DNA of 64,000 nucleotides from Micromonospora sp. HNM0581 (GCF_012726175.1 NZ_JAASAD010000002.1:372001-436000), one strand, 5' to 3'; counted from the first letter of the stretch, positions 46,691 through 56,603 are shown. Numbers and translations are program-made. The notes: generated by a model not told the origin, from the sequence alone.

Positions 46691-47383
46691 ATGGGCGCCG
46701 CACGATCAGCGTTCCACGACGAGTGCGAACAGCTCGGCACCGTGTTACGCACGCTGCACCGGTCGGACCTGGACCGCCCCACCCGATGCCCACCGTGGAC
46801 GGTGGCCGACCTGCTGGCCCACGTACGCATCGGAGCCGGCCGACTGGCCGACATGCTCACCGCCGTGGTCCCCGGTCCCGCCCAGGTAGACGCCGCTGGC
46901 TATTTCGGGGCGGCGAAGTTCGTGCCGGAGGTGGATGCCGCCCGTATCGAGTACGCCCGCTCGGCGGCGCACCGACACCACGCCGACACGCCGACGGACC
47001 AGACCGCAATAGCGGTCGCTATGGCTTTCGACCGGACGTGGCGAGCTACCCTCGCTGCGGTAGACGCCCACCCAGCCGACCAGGTGGTGCGTACCCGACA
47101 CGGCGACGCGATGACGGTGACGGATTTCCTGCGCACCCGAGTGGTGGAGGTCGGCGTGCATGGACTCGATCTTGCCGAGGCGCTGGACCGGTCACCGTGG
47201 CTGACCCCGACCGCAGCACAGGTGATTGCCGACCTGCTCACCGACGGACAGTTGCTCCCCGCGGACCTTCACTGGGACCGGCTGACGTTGATCCGCAAGG
47301 CCACCGGGCGCAGCCCGCGTACCCGGGCCGAACAGGAAGCCCTCGACGCCGCTGACATCCGACTGCTCGCCTTCGGTAGCTGA
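46691..47383 (+). CDS. Maleylpyruvate-isomerase/DinB-like (MDMPI_N) protein
   Basis: 230 residues of the TIGR03083/MDMPI N-terminal group. DLDRPTRCPPWTVADLLAHVRIGAGRLADML with the typical PxWTVxDLLAHV, and the metal-binding His positions in VVEVGVHGLDLAEAL. Members use mycothiol or bind divalent metal. The ATG is four bases after the phosphatase stop, so it is likely co-transcribed. Confidence 0.7.
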   Translation: MGAARSAFHDECEQLGTVLRTLHRSDLDRPTRCPPWTVADLLAHVRIGAGRLADMLTAVVPGPAQVDAAGYFGAAKFVPEVDAARIEYARSAAHRHHADTPTDQTAIAVAMAFDRTWRATLAAVDAHPADQVVRTRHGDAMTVTDFLRTRVVEVGVHGLDLAEALDRSPWLTPTAAQVIADLLTDGQLLPADLHWDRLTLIRKATGRSPRTRAEQEALDAADIRLLAFGS

Positions 47384-47391
47384 CCCGCTGA

Positions 47392-48255
47392 TCAGGCGGC
47401 GGTGCGGGGCGCCGGGACATGTGGGACCGCCGTGCGCAGGTGGGCCAGAACGACCGGATCGATCCGGCCGGGCGCCAGCCGCTCCTCCAGATTCTCCAGC
47501 CCGGCCCAGGCCACCAGCGCATCCTCCGGCCCGGCCGGGTCGGCCGGATAGCCGAGGGCGGTCAACAGGCCGGCGACCTCGGCGGCCAGCCCGCCGGAGA
47601 GGTCCAGCAGGGTGGCCGGATCAGGTCGGCTGAACAGCATCGTGTGCACGGACAACAGCCTGCCGAGCTCGCTGACCGGATCGGGATGGTCGTCAACCCG
47701 CAGGTCGATCATGACGTCGCCGGTGCCGCCGTACCCACCGCCGCGACGCACCACCAGGAGGCCGGCGCTCTGCCGGCCACGCCGGTCACCGCCCGCGGCC
47801 TCGCCGGCCCGCAGCGCCGCGAGTAACCGCTGCCCGAACGGCAGATCGGTGCCGGCCAGCCAGGCGTCGCGTAGGTCGTCGACGACCTGCGGGCCGGTGA
47901 GGATGTTGCCCTGCGCAGCCCAACCGTCGCCGGCCTGACCGCCGGCCCAGCCCCGGCAGCGCGCCCCGGTCCACGTCGCACCGGGACCGGTGGCCGCGAC
48001 CACGGCGAGCTGCCGATGATCACGTTCCGGGTCGGCGGCGACCAGACCGGCCACGACCCCGGCGGCGGACACGCCGGTCCGCAGCAGCGCCAGCCCCTGC
48101 GGCCGGTAGGCCAGGTTGACGTGCGCCTGTGTGGCGATCGCGCCGACGTCGGCTGCGGCACCCGGCACGAGGGCCCCAGCGGCCAGGAAACGGCTGGCCA
48201 CGACGACGCCGTGCAGCCGGCCGTCGTCGGAGCGGGCCACGAGCGAGAAGGTCAC
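47392..48255 (-). CDS. DUF1028 Ntn-hydrolase-like protein
   Basis: 287 residues. FSLVARSDDGRLHGVVVASRFLAAGALVPGAAADVGAIATQAHVNLAYRPQGL and AAQGNILTGPQVVDDLRDAW are signatures of DUF1028, a family thought to have an Ntn-hydrolase-like fold. TAATCT lies 7 bases before GTG 48255, indicating leaderless translation. It is convergent with the MDMPI gene (8-base gap). Confidence 0.78.
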   Translation of the reverse strand: MTFSLVARSDDGRLHGVVVASRFLAAGALVPGAAADVGAIATQAHVNLAYRPQGLALLRTGVSAAGVVAGLVAADPERDHRQLAVVAATGPGATWTGARCRGWAGGQAGDGWAAQGNILTGPQVVDDLRDAWLAGTDLPFGQRLLAALRAGEAAGGDRRGRQSAGLLVVRRGGGYGGTGDVMIDLRVDDHPDPVSELGRLLSVHTMLFSRPDPATLLDLSGGLAAEVAGLLTALGYPADPAGPEDALVAWAGLENLEERLAPGRIDPVVLAHLRTAVPHVPAPRTAA

Positions 48256-48293
48256 GCAGGGAAGATTAGCGCTGGTGACGGTCCTGGTCCGCC

Positions 48294-48714
48294 GAGGTCA
48301 ACGGGGCCGACGCGTTCACCCCACTGGCGCTGGCTGCCGCCTGGCAGCCCAGGCTGCGGCTGGGCACCGCGATCACACCGGTGCTCACCCGGGGACCGGC
48401 CTGCTGGCGATGAGCGCCGCCGCGCTCGCCGACACCGCCCCTGGCCGGTTCGCCCTCGGCATCGACGCCTTCGCCGTCCGCCGGTTCGCCCTGGACGGCC
48501 ACCAGCCGCCGAGTACGCCCGGAACCTCGGCCGGCGGATGATCGCCAGCTACCTCAACGTGCCCCGTACGCGGAGTTCCACCGCCGGCTCGGCCGGCAGG
48601 AGGTGCTTGCCGACATGTGGGCGGGTACTGGCGTTGCTGCCCACCCCGGAAGTCACCGCCACCGACCCGGTGGCCGTCGCCAGACTCGGCCACGACGCGA
48701 AGGAGGCGGCGTGA
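48294..48714 (+). pseudogene. Decayed luciferase-like (F420) oxidoreductase
   Basis: Pieces of an LLM-class flavin/F420-dependent oxidoreductase in several frames. EVNGADAFTPLALAAAWQPR and LRLGTAITPVLTRGPA stand in one frame; after a one-base loss near 48404 LLAMSAAALADTAPGRFALGI continues in another; then a large deletion to AEYARNLGRRMIASYLNVP, and near 48563 a further frame change to EFHRRLGRQEVLADMWAG. The N-terminus (about 70 residues) and the barrel centre are missing. At least two frameshifts and two deletions make it non-functional. Confidence 0.65.
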
Positions 48715-49046
48715 ACCTCACCGACCGGGTGGCGGTGATCACCGGCGGCGCCGCTGGGATCGGCGCGGCGTCGGCCCGGCGGTTCGCCGCCGAAGGAGCC
48801 GCCGCGCTGGTCCTGGCCGACCTGGAGGACGCCGCCACCGAGGCGGTCGCCGCCGCCGTCGGCCCGTCGGCCCGAGGTGTGACGGTCGACGTCAGCGCGC
48901 CGTGCCCGCAGGGAGCCGACACCCCGATGCTCGCCGACGGACTGCCCGCCGGGCACCTCGGTGCCCGGGTCATCGCGGCCTACGGCGCGATAATCAGCCC
49001 GGACGAGGTAGCCGCGGCTGCGGTGGCCGGGATGGCTAACCCCTGA
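48711..49046 (+). pseudogene. Internally deleted SDR dehydrogenase
   Basis: 111 codons beginning with an intact SDR nucleotide-binding start (VAVITGGAAGIGAASARRFAAEG, ...VLADLEDAATEAVAAAV... TVDVS) and then jumping to the C-terminal CPQGADTPMLADGL and GAIISPDEVAAAAVAGM. About 130 residues, including the catalytic Tyr-x-x-x-Lys, are missing in frame. GTG 48711 overlaps the stop of the decayed oxidoreductase (GTGA), so the two were once an operon. Confidence 0.65.
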
Positions 49047-49083
49047 CAGCCCCCGCAGCCCATCGCGGCGGAGGGCGGACGAG

Positions 49084-51438
49084 TCAGCGGGGCCAGCGGA
49101 GGGGGCCGGGGTGCACCGACCAGAGTAGGCGACGCCAGTAGGGGCGGGCGGCGCGCAGCGTCGCGCTGTAGGTCGTGGCGGCCCTGGCGGCGTACTCGGC
49201 CTGTTCGACGGTGGCCGTGCCCGGTGCGAAGCCGACCTGGTTGATCAGGGCGGCCAGGTGATCGACAGCGAGGTGTGTCTCCGTCGGCCCCCGACGGTCG
49301 TCGAAGGCGGCGCCGACGGCAACACCTCCGGCGGCAGAGGTGACCTCGGTGGCGGAGACGTCGCCACGGACCGTCCCGGTCAGCGCATCCCGGGCCACCG
49401 CAGCCACCTCGGTGGCGGACAGATCAGCGGCGACCGGCCGGCCAGCCAGCCGCAACGTGTCGGTCAGCTCCCGCCAGGCGCCGGCGATGCGGTGACCGGG
49501 GTCACCCCGGTGCAACCGAGCCCGGCTCTGGGCCCGACGAAGGCCGGCTAGGGTGACAAGCAACGCCACGACGACGAACAGCAGACCAGAACCGGTGCCA
49601 CCGACGAGCACCGGTGTGGGGATGCCGCCGGTGTCGGTGGGGCCGCCGGGACCGGCCTGTGCCGGTGGTGAGGCGGTCGGTTCCAGGGCGGACTCCGGTT
49701 GCTCCGACGGTGGCGGATCCTCCGACCGGGGACGGAAATCCTCCTCCACCGGACGAGGTTCCTCCTCCGGTCGGGGCAGCGGGTCGAACGCCACCCAGCC
49801 GAGGCCGTCGAAGAGCACCTCCGGCCAGGCGTACGCGTCGGCGGCCCGCACCGGACCCGACCGCGGAGCGGCGAACCCGACCACCACCCGGGTCGGTAGC
49901 CCGGCGAGCCGACCCAGCACCGCGAACGCCGCCGAGAACTGCTCGGACGTGCCGCGTTGCCCACCGCCGTTACGCGGCCCGAACAGGAAGAACGCCAGAT
50001 TCGGGTAGGCGTGACCACTCGGCGCGTCGGCGACCAGCCGGTAGTGATCGGCCAGCCACTGCTCGATCGCCGCCGCCCGCGCGTATGATGCGCCGTTCTC
50101 CTCGGCCAGCTGAGCGGCCAGCCGCCGCAACTGCTCGGGCACCCCGTCCGGGACGTGCAACACCCGGGCCACCTCGTCGCCGGCCGGCGTCTCAGCGATG
50201 GCCAGCAGATTCAGGTCGGGACGTTCCCGGGCCGAGGTCACCGTGTAGCGCACCCCGGGGGTGAGTCCGTCGGGATGGATCAGCGTGCCGGTGCCCGGGT
50301 CGTAGGCGACCCGGGCACCGCTGACCTCACGAGGAGCCGGCACCGCCGGCATGAGCCGCCCACTCAGGCCGACCACCGTGATCTCCTGGCGCACGATGTC
50401 GACGGTGGCGTGCGGGGCAGGTTCCGTGGCCGGCAGGACCCGGCCGGCGTTGCGGTAGGTCGCCCCCACCTGCCAGGTGACGCCGTCGTAGTCGTTGAGC
50501 ACGGCCAGCCGGATGCGCGTCCCAGCACCGTCGGCCGCCGGAACCTGCGGTGCACCGGCCGGGTCCGTCGATGCGGGTCCGGCACCGCTGTCGGTCACCA
50601 CCTGAAAAAGTTCCTGCTCCGGATGCAATGCCCAACCCGAAATCCGGATCAGCGGGTTCTCGTCGAGCGTCTCCACCTGCGGCGGCTGCACATACCGCCG
50701 CGGATCCACCGGTCGGGTGTCGACCAGAGCGGCCACCGCCGGGCCGAGCAGCGCCGCCAACGCCACCACCACCGCCGTGCCGGCGACCGAAGCCACCACC
50801 GCCGTCCCGGCGGGCGAAGCCACCAGCCCGGATCGCACCGTCGGGGAGAGCCCGTCAACCATGCCACCGTGCGACGATCGTGACGACACCGCCAACCCGA
50901 GGGCGACGGTCACCACCGACGCCACTGTCGCACCGATCGCCGGCTCCGCGTTCGGTCCGACCACGTAAACGGCACCGGCCTGCAGCAGCACCGGCGGCAG
51001 ACAGCCCAGCAGCACCCGCCCGGCCCGCAACGCCACCTCCGCACCAGCCAACCCGGCCAGCCAGGCGGCCACCACCGGCAGCAGGATCGTGTCCGGCGCG
51101 GCCTCCACCGGAATCATCGCCGTCAGCAACCGGGGAACGGCGTTGCCGGCGGCGTCGCTGGCCACCTCGGCGAACCCGCCCGGCACCTGCGCCTCGACCG
51201 CGGCCACCCGAAGGCAGACCACCGTCCACCCGAACATGGCCAGCACCGACAACGGCGCCACCAGCCACGACCGAAGCCGCCGGGTCAGCACGCTGACAAG
51301 TACCGACCCGACCGCCGACCCGGCTACCAGCAGCGTCAGCAAGGACCCCGCGTACACCCGGTCGAGCACCACACCGGCCAACGAGACAAGCACGACAAGC
51401 GCCACCGGCACCACCGCCGCCCGTAGCAGCCTCACCAC
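49084..51438 (-). CDS. TgpA-like transglutaminase-fold protein lacking Cys and His
   Basis: 784-residue membrane protein. Six to seven N-terminal helices (about 1-240), a periplasmic transglutaminase-fold domain (about 450-550), one late helix, then a DUF4129-like cytoplasmic tail. In active enzymes the domain reads G-x-C-E-x-F and D-A-H-A-W; here it is RGTSEQFSAAF with Ser at about 498 and DAYAWPEV with Tyr at about 535, while FDPLP keeps the Asp. GTG 51438 has GGGACGGGG upstream and overlaps DUF58; GTG 51456 is an alternative. Last gene of the MoxR-DUF58 operon; likely a structural or peptide-binding role. Confidence 0.75.
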   Translation of the reverse strand: MVRLLRAAVVPVALVVLVSLAGVVLDRVYAGSLLTLLVAGSAVGSVLVSVLTRRLRSWLVAPLSVLAMFGWTVVCLRVAAVEAQVPGGFAEVASDAAGNAVPRLLTAMIPVEAAPDTILLPVVAAWLAGLAGAEVALRAGRVLLGCLPPVLLQAGAVYVVGPNAEPAIGATVASVVTVALGLAVSSRSSHGGMVDGLSPTVRSGLVASPAGTAVVASVAGTAVVVALAALLGPAVAALVDTRPVDPRRYVQPPQVETLDENPLIRISGWALHPEQELFQVVTDSGAGPASTDPAGAPQVPAADGAGTRIRLAVLNDYDGVTWQVGATYRNAGRVLPATEPAPHATVDIVRQEITVVGLSGRLMPAVPAPREVSGARVAYDPGTGTLIHPDGLTPGVRYTVTSARERPDLNLLAIAETPAGDEVARVLHVPDGVPEQLRRLAAQLAEENGASYARAAAIEQWLADHYRLVADAPSGHAYPNLAFFLFGPRNGGGQRGTSEQFSAAFAVLGRLAGLPTRVVVGFAAPRSGPVRAADAYAWPEVLFDGLGWVAFDPLPRPEEEPRPVEEDFRPRSEDPPPSEQPESALEPTASPPAQAGPGGPTDTGGIPTPVLVGGTGSGLLFVVVALLVTLAGLRRAQSRARLHRGDPGHRIAGAWRELTDTLRLAGRPVAADLSATEVAAVARDALTGTVRGDVSATEVTSAAGGVAVGAAFDDRRGPTETHLAVDHLAALINQVGFAPGTATVEQAEYAARAATTYSATLRAARPYWRRLLWSVHPGPLRWPR

Positions 51439-52745
51439 CGGCGTACCCCGTCCCACTCGGCGGCGAAGGCCGCCCCGTCCACCACGTCGACGACGACCAG
51501 TCCCGCCGTGCCCGGCGGCGTCGGCTCCGTCGCCCCGAAAACTGCCACGAGCACCGCCGGGTACGCACCGCGCAGCGCGCCGATGTGCCCGATATCGCCG
51601 GTCGCACCCGGCCCGGTGAGGACGATCAGGGTGTCGCCGAGCCGGTCGCGGCGCAGTCGCTCCGCCACAGCATCGAGCGAGCCCTCGCCGGCCAACGCCA
51701 CCGCCGCCAGCCGGTCCAACGGCCCCATTCGACCGGTACCCGACTCGCTGCCGACCCCAGCCGCCCGACCGCCACCCGTCACCGCCCCGCCCGGCCCGCC
51801 ACCATCCGGCATCACGCCGCCCGGCCAGCTGCCACCAGGCATCTCGCTGCCCTCGCCGCTACCAGCCGGCGCACCGGCTGCCGGACCGGCAGTCGACGAG
51901 CCTGTCAACGTGTCCTCGGCGACGACGAACAGCAGCACCACCGGCAGGTCCTCGCGCAACGCCGCAGTGACCACCGACGCCGCCGCCTCGCAAGCAGACT
52001 CGAACGACTCCACCACCCCGCCGGCCTTGTCCGGATGCGCCGCGACCCGGTTGTCTAACAGCACCACGATCCGGGGCAGGGCGGTGTCCATGTTCTCTCG
52101 CACCATCAGCTCACCCACGCGGGCGCTGGTGCGCCAGTGCACCCGACGCAACTCGTCGCCGACGACATACTCCCGCAGCGAATCGAAGGTGATCGAACCG
52201 TGTGGCACCGCGTCGACCCGCCCGTCGAGACTTCGCCCCGCACCGGTAGGCACCGCCCGCAGCGGATGGACGCGCGGGTGCACCCACACCGGTACGACAC
52301 CACCGTAGAAGCGGGCCAGCACCACCAGACCGAGCGGGTCGCGGCGGGTCACCCGCAGCGGCCCGACCGGCACCACCCCGCGCCGGCCCGTCGGCACCGG
52401 GTAACTGACCGTCGTGTCCGCGCCGCGACGCAGCCGAAGGACCGGCACCGGCACCACCCGGTCACCGCAGCGGTCGGTGGCCAGCATGATCGCCGCCCGC
52501 AACCTTCCCACGTTGCGTATGGTCAACGTCATCGCCGCGGACTCACCCCGGGCCACCCGATCCGGGTCCGCCAGCCGGGACACCAGCAGCCGGGGCCGCC
52601 AGGCCGCAGAAACCAAGGCGACCACCAGGGCGGTGGCAGCCGCCGCGCCGAGCAGCGTCAACTCCGGGTAGCCGAAAAGGAACCCGGCAGCCAGCAGCAG
52701 CACAGCCGCGACGAGCAGACCGGTGCCCCGGGCGGTGATCCCCAC
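51432..52745 (-). CDS. DUF58 (vWA-fold) protein
   Basis: 437 residues. Two N-terminal membrane helices, a beta domain, then the DUF58 core DSLREYVVGDELRRVHWRTSARVGELMVRENM, followed by a vWA-like region (IVVLLDNRV). DUF58 proteins pair with MoxR ATPases to assemble or release complexes. A Gly/Pro/Ser-rich low-complexity linker occupies about residues 285-335 (DNA 51735-51905) and is not part of the usual fold. GTG 52745 is 15 bases after the MoxR stop. Confidence 0.82.
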   Translation of the reverse strand: MGITARGTGLLVAAVLLLAAGFLFGYPELTLLGAAAATALVVALVSAAWRPRLLVSRLADPDRVARGESAAMTLTIRNVGRLRAAIMLATDRCGDRVVPVPVLRLRRGADTTVSYPVPTGRRGVVPVGPLRVTRRDPLGLVVLARFYGGVVPVWVHPRVHPLRAVPTGAGRSLDGRVDAVPHGSITFDSLREYVVGDELRRVHWRTSARVGELMVRENMDTALPRIVVLLDNRVAAHPDKAGGVVESFESACEAAASVVTAALREDLPVVLLFVVAEDTLTGSSTAGPAAGAPAGSGEGSEMPGGSWPGGVMPDGGGPGGAVTGGGRAAGVGSESGTGRMGPLDRLAAVALAGEGSLDAVAERLRRDRLGDTLIVLTGPGATGDIGHIGALRGAYPAVLVAVFGATEPTPPGTAGLVVVDVVDGAAFAAEWDGVRRW

Positions 52746-52760
52746 GCCACACCTCGCCGG

Positions 52761-53756
52761 TCAGTGGTGCGTCGGGGCCGGCTGGCCCGACGGCAACGGC
52801 ACCGGCACCGAGGCGACCGCCTGCCGCAGTACGTCCGCGGCGGTCACCCCGCGCACCTGAGCATCGGGAGTGAGCAGCAGCCGATGCGCAAAAACCGGTT
52901 CGGTGAGTGTCTTCAGATCCTCCGGCATGATCCAACCCCGGCCGTCGATCAACGCGTACGCGCATGCCGCCCGGGTCAACGCGATCACCCCGCGCGGACT
53001 CACCCCGACCCGGACCTGCGGATGAGTCCGGGTGGCCGCCGCCAGCCGCACCGCGTACGCGTACAGCGGCTCGGCGATGTGCACCCGCCGAGCCATCCGG
53101 ACCATCTCGCCGACGGTGGCGGTGTCAGTCACCGCCGCGAGTGCCTCGGGGGAACGGATCGTCGCCCCGCGCAGCACCTCCACCTCCACCGACTCGTCCG
53201 GATAACCCACCGACAACTTCACCAGGAACCGGTCCAGCTGCGCCTCGGGCAGCCGGTACGTGCCATCCATCTCCACCGGATTCTGCGTGGCCACCACCAG
53301 GAACGGCTGCGGCACCGGATGCCGCACCCCGTCCACGGTGACCGTCCGCTCCTCCATCACCTCCAGCAGCGCCGACTGCGTCTTCGGCGACGCCCGGTTG
53401 ATCTCATCGGCGATGACGATGTTGGCGAAGACCGGTCCGGGGTGGAACTCGAAGCCCCGGGTGGCCTGGTTGAAAATCGTCACCCCGGAAACGTCCGACG
53501 GCAGCAGGTCCGGCGTGAACTGGATCCGCCGCCACTGCCCCTGCACCGTGGCGGCCACCGCCCGCGCCAGTGTCGTCTTACCCACCCCGGGTACGTCCTC
53601 CAGCAGCACGTGCCCCTGGGCGAACAACGCGGTCAACGCCAGCCGCACCACCTGCGGTTTGCCGAGCACCACCGTGTTGACGTTCTCCGCCAGCCGGGCA
53701 GCCAGGGCGGCGAAGCCCTGCACCTCCTGCTGGGTGAGCGGTTCCTGGCTGTTCAC
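52761..53756 (-). CDS. MoxR-type AAA+ ATPase
   Basis: 331 residues. Walker A LLEDVPGVGKTTLARA, Walker B and sensor region IVIADEINRASPKTQSALLEVMEE, and FLVVATQNPVEMDGTYRLPEAQLDRFLVKL are textbook MoxR; the lid domain is at the C-terminus. It presumably remodels the DUF58/transglutaminase-fold partners encoded downstream. GTG 53756 is 24 bases after the FnIII protein stop, so the genes form one operon. Confidence 0.9.
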   Translation of the reverse strand: MNSQEPLTQQEVQGFAALAARLAENVNTVVLGKPQVVRLALTALFAQGHVLLEDVPGVGKTTLARAVAATVQGQWRRIQFTPDLLPSDVSGVTIFNQATRGFEFHPGPVFANIVIADEINRASPKTQSALLEVMEERTVTVDGVRHPVPQPFLVVATQNPVEMDGTYRLPEAQLDRFLVKLSVGYPDESVEVEVLRGATIRSPEALAAVTDTATVGEMVRMARRVHIAEPLYAYAVRLAAATRTHPQVRVGVSPRGVIALTRAACAYALIDGRGWIMPEDLKTLTEPVFAHRLLLTPDAQVRGVTAADVLRQAVASVPVPLPSGQPAPTHH

Positions 53757-53780
53757 GGTGGTGCTCCTCGCCTGGGTGGA

Positions 53781-56399
53781 TCAGCAGGTAGGCAGGACGT
53801 CGATGTCGTCCCCGCCCTCCAGGTTGAGCCAGGCCCAGGGGATGTAGTTGCGCCCGCTGTACTTGACCTGCACCCACCAGGTGCTCTGCTTGTTGTCGTT
53901 GTAGATCCAGGAGTCGATGTTCGTGCCCCGCACCCTGCAGTACGCCTCCAACCGGGTGCCCGGCTTCGCCCAGCCGACCTGCCGGTCGTCGTCCTGCCGG
54001 GGCACCGAGAAGATCTCGTTGCCGTTGCGGCCGCCACGGTCCTGGTCGCAGTAGGTACGCTGATCGCCGTCCGGACCGTTCTCGCAGGTGGCAACGCCAA
54101 ACAGGGCGTCAGTCCGCTGAGCTCTGGTGCCGGTGCCGCTTCCGGCGGCGTTGGTCGCCGTCACCGTGAACGAGTAACTCGTGTCAGGAGCCAACCCGCC
54201 CATCGTGATAATCGAACACGGGCCACTCTTCGCCGCTTGACCCGACCGGGACAGCGTACAGCTGGCCTGACCGCCACCAGCGTCCACGGTGAACCTCACC
54301 GTCACCGCCGTCGCCGTCGCCGACGACCCGGTCACCGTCACCCGGGGAGCAGCCACCGTACGCGCCGTCGTCGAAGCCGGCACGCCCTCACCGGCCTCGT
54401 TCACCGCCCGGACCCGCACCGTCACGTGTTGCCCGTCACCGAGCCCGTCAACGGTCGCCCGAGTGTCGGTGACCTCACTGCGTCTGTCACCCACCTCGAC
54501 CACATAGCCGGTCACCGGCCGGCCGTTGGCCACCGCGGGTGCCCACAGCACCGCCACCGTCCCCGGTGCGTCGGCCACCGTGCTCGCCCGCAACTCGACC
54601 GGCTCACCGGGAACCGCGAACGGCACCACCGTGTTGCTCACCGGCGAGGCATCCGATGCCGCACCCTTGTCGTCGACCGAGACGACCGTGAACGCGTACT
54701 GCGTGCCGTACTCCAGTTCACCGGCCTTCACCACCAACTCGGTACCGGTCGCTTCACCGACCGGGGCGTTCGCCCCCGCCGAGGTCGCCGACACCGCGTA
54801 CCGGGCGATCGTATTGCCCTGACCGTTAGCCGCCGGCCAACTCACCACCACCGTCCCGTCCGGCCGCGCCGCGGCGGTCACCTCGTCCGGCGCGTCCGGC
54901 ACCTCCGCAGTCGGCGTCACCGGGTTGCTGGTCCGTGCTGGACCCGCGCCCTTCGCGTTCACCGCGTGCACCGAAAACCGGTACGTCTCACCATTGGTCA
55001 GCGCCTCGACCTCCACTGACCGCTGGTTCGCGCCGACCTCCAACCGCTGCCCGGCGCCCTCCACCACGTACCTGACGATGTCGGCACCATTGGCTGCCGC
55101 CGGACGCCAACTCACCCTCGCCTGTGCGTCACCGGCCGCCGCGTTGACGTTGCGCGGAGCACCCGGCTCACCCACCTGAGGTTTCTTCGGCGGCGGAGGC
55201 GGCGGCGGAGGCTCCGACGGCGGATCACCACCAAGTACGTCGTTGGCGTACTTGTCGACCTCCCGCACCCGGTGCGAATCGTCGACCACCCGCGCGGCAG
55301 CCGCCTGCGGCGCATTGATGAACAGATGACTCTCCCGAACCTCCAACTCCAGCGGGCCACCCCACCTTCCCCGGATCGTGTCGGTCAGCTGCCCGGCCGC
55401 GTCGAACGCGAACACCGCCCCCGCCGCCTCGTCCGCGCAGTAGAACCGCCCGGCCCAGGCCACCGCCGGACCGAGCCGGTCACCGTCACCCGGCACCGCG
55501 AACGACCGCACCTCACCGCTGCCGCCGACGGCGTGCACCCGCCGCTGCCCGGGCACCGTCACCGGCACCACCGAGCCACTGGTACGCACCGGCAGGATGC
55601 CCGGACCGGTCAACGTCGACGTCAACGCCGTGCGTCGGGTCGTACCATCCACGACAGTCACCAAGACCCCGGCGGTACGGTCGAGGACCGCCACCCCGTC
55701 ATCCAACGTGGAAACCACCAACTCGTGGCTCGCCTCCGCCACCTCGTACGTCCGCACCCGCGGCGACCCCACCGGCGTGTGCGCCGACCCCGACGGCAGC
55801 ATCGCCGGAATGATCGCCGAAACCGTGCCCTCGGCCGGCACCGCCACCCACAGCCGGCCCTGGCCGTCGAACGCGCCCCCGGTGATACCCGGCGGAAAAC
55901 GCACCGGCTCGCCCACCGGAGCCAACGACCGCGGATCCAACTGCCGCACCACACCCTGGACCGTGTCCACCACGAACGCCGTCTCATCGTGCAACGCCAC
56001 ACTCACCCCGAGCCCGGGAGCGGTCGGCAAGGTAGCGGTGATCTGCAACGTCGCCAGGTCCAGTGCGCTGATCTGACCCGTACTCAGGTCCCGCAGCACC
56101 AGCAGCCGGTCCGTCTGCGTAACCTGCATCGGATGCCGCTGCGCTGCCGGCACCTCCACCCGGGTGTCCACCCGGGCGGTGATCCCGTTGACGCGCGCCA
56201 GCTCGCTACGCGCGGCGCTCCACAACCACGAACTCGCGTCGAAGTTGGCCACCGCGTTGTCCGCCGAACCCAGCCCGAGCACGGTGAGCCCCATGGCCGC
56301 CAGCAGCGCCACCACCGTACCCACGGTGACCAGTCCGCCGCGGACCCGGGACCGGGAACGTGGGGTGCGTGTCGGACCAGCCTCGTCGATGCTCGCCAC
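53781..56399 (-). CDS. Membrane-anchored FnIII-repeat protein
   Basis: 872 residues. After a basic start comes a membrane helix (LVTVGTVVALLAAMGLTVLGL), then an about 330-residue beta-propeller-like region (GRLWVAVPAEGTVSAI, RTYEVAEASHELVVSTLDDGVAVLD), a Pro tract (PPPPPPPPKKP), four to five fibronectin type III domains (PGAPRNVNAAAGDAQARVSW, ...), and a C-terminal module with CRVRGTNIDSWIYND and STWWVQVKYSGRNYIPWAWLN. GTG 56399 is preceded by GGGAGG at 6 bases. It is probably extracytoplasmic and heads the MoxR-DUF58 genes on the same strand; a cell-surface scaffold role is inferred. Confidence 0.72.
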   Translation of the reverse strand: MASIDEAGPTRTPRSRSRVRGGLVTVGTVVALLAAMGLTVLGLGSADNAVANFDASSWLWSAARSELARVNGITARVDTRVEVPAAQRHPMQVTQTDRLLVLRDLSTGQISALDLATLQITATLPTAPGLGVSVALHDETAFVVDTVQGVVRQLDPRSLAPVGEPVRFPPGITGGAFDGQGRLWVAVPAEGTVSAIIPAMLPSGSAHTPVGSPRVRTYEVAEASHELVVSTLDDGVAVLDRTAGVLVTVVDGTTRRTALTSTLTGPGILPVRTSGSVVPVTVPGQRRVHAVGGSGEVRSFAVPGDGDRLGPAVAWAGRFYCADEAAGAVFAFDAAGQLTDTIRGRWGGPLELEVRESHLFINAPQAAAARVVDDSHRVREVDKYANDVLGGDPPSEPPPPPPPPKKPQVGEPGAPRNVNAAAGDAQARVSWRPAAANGADIVRYVVEGAGQRLEVGANQRSVEVEALTNGETYRFSVHAVNAKGAGPARTSNPVTPTAEVPDAPDEVTAAARPDGTVVVSWPAANGQGNTIARYAVSATSAGANAPVGEATGTELVVKAGELEYGTQYAFTVVSVDDKGAASDASPVSNTVVPFAVPGEPVELRASTVADAPGTVAVLWAPAVANGRPVTGYVVEVGDRRSEVTDTRATVDGLGDGQHVTVRVRAVNEAGEGVPASTTARTVAAPRVTVTGSSATATAVTVRFTVDAGGGQASCTLSRSGQAAKSGPCSIITMGGLAPDTSYSFTVTATNAAGSGTGTRAQRTDALFGVATCENGPDGDQRTYCDQDRGGRNGNEIFSVPRQDDDRQVGWAKPGTRLEAYCRVRGTNIDSWIYNDNKQSTWWVQVKYSGRNYIPWAWLNLEGGDDIDVLPTC

Positions 56400-56603
56400 A
56401 GCAGGCCTCCCGTGTCGTCTCCGCAGGCGACGCCCCCCACGGCGACCCTCCCCTGAGCCGGGAGCCATCATATGGTCACGCTGGGCACCCCGGGAACCCG
56501 CACCGTCGGCCGGTGGACACCCAGCGTGGCGTGTCGTCGGCGTGTCCCGCCAGGACTGTTCGGCAGGGACCGGCCGCAGCACCGGTTGGACGCTCCGTGC
56601 CGC

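Noticed and set aside
51735..51905. CRISPR-like short repeats
   Set aside because: It is a Gly/Pro-rich coding linker inside DUF58 with imperfect units and no spacers; no CRISPR array exists in the window.
52137..55019. A 960-codon frame opposite the MoxR/DUF58 genes
   Set aside because: Arg/His/Pro-rich shadow without any domain; the opposite strand has MoxR and DUF58 motifs in full.
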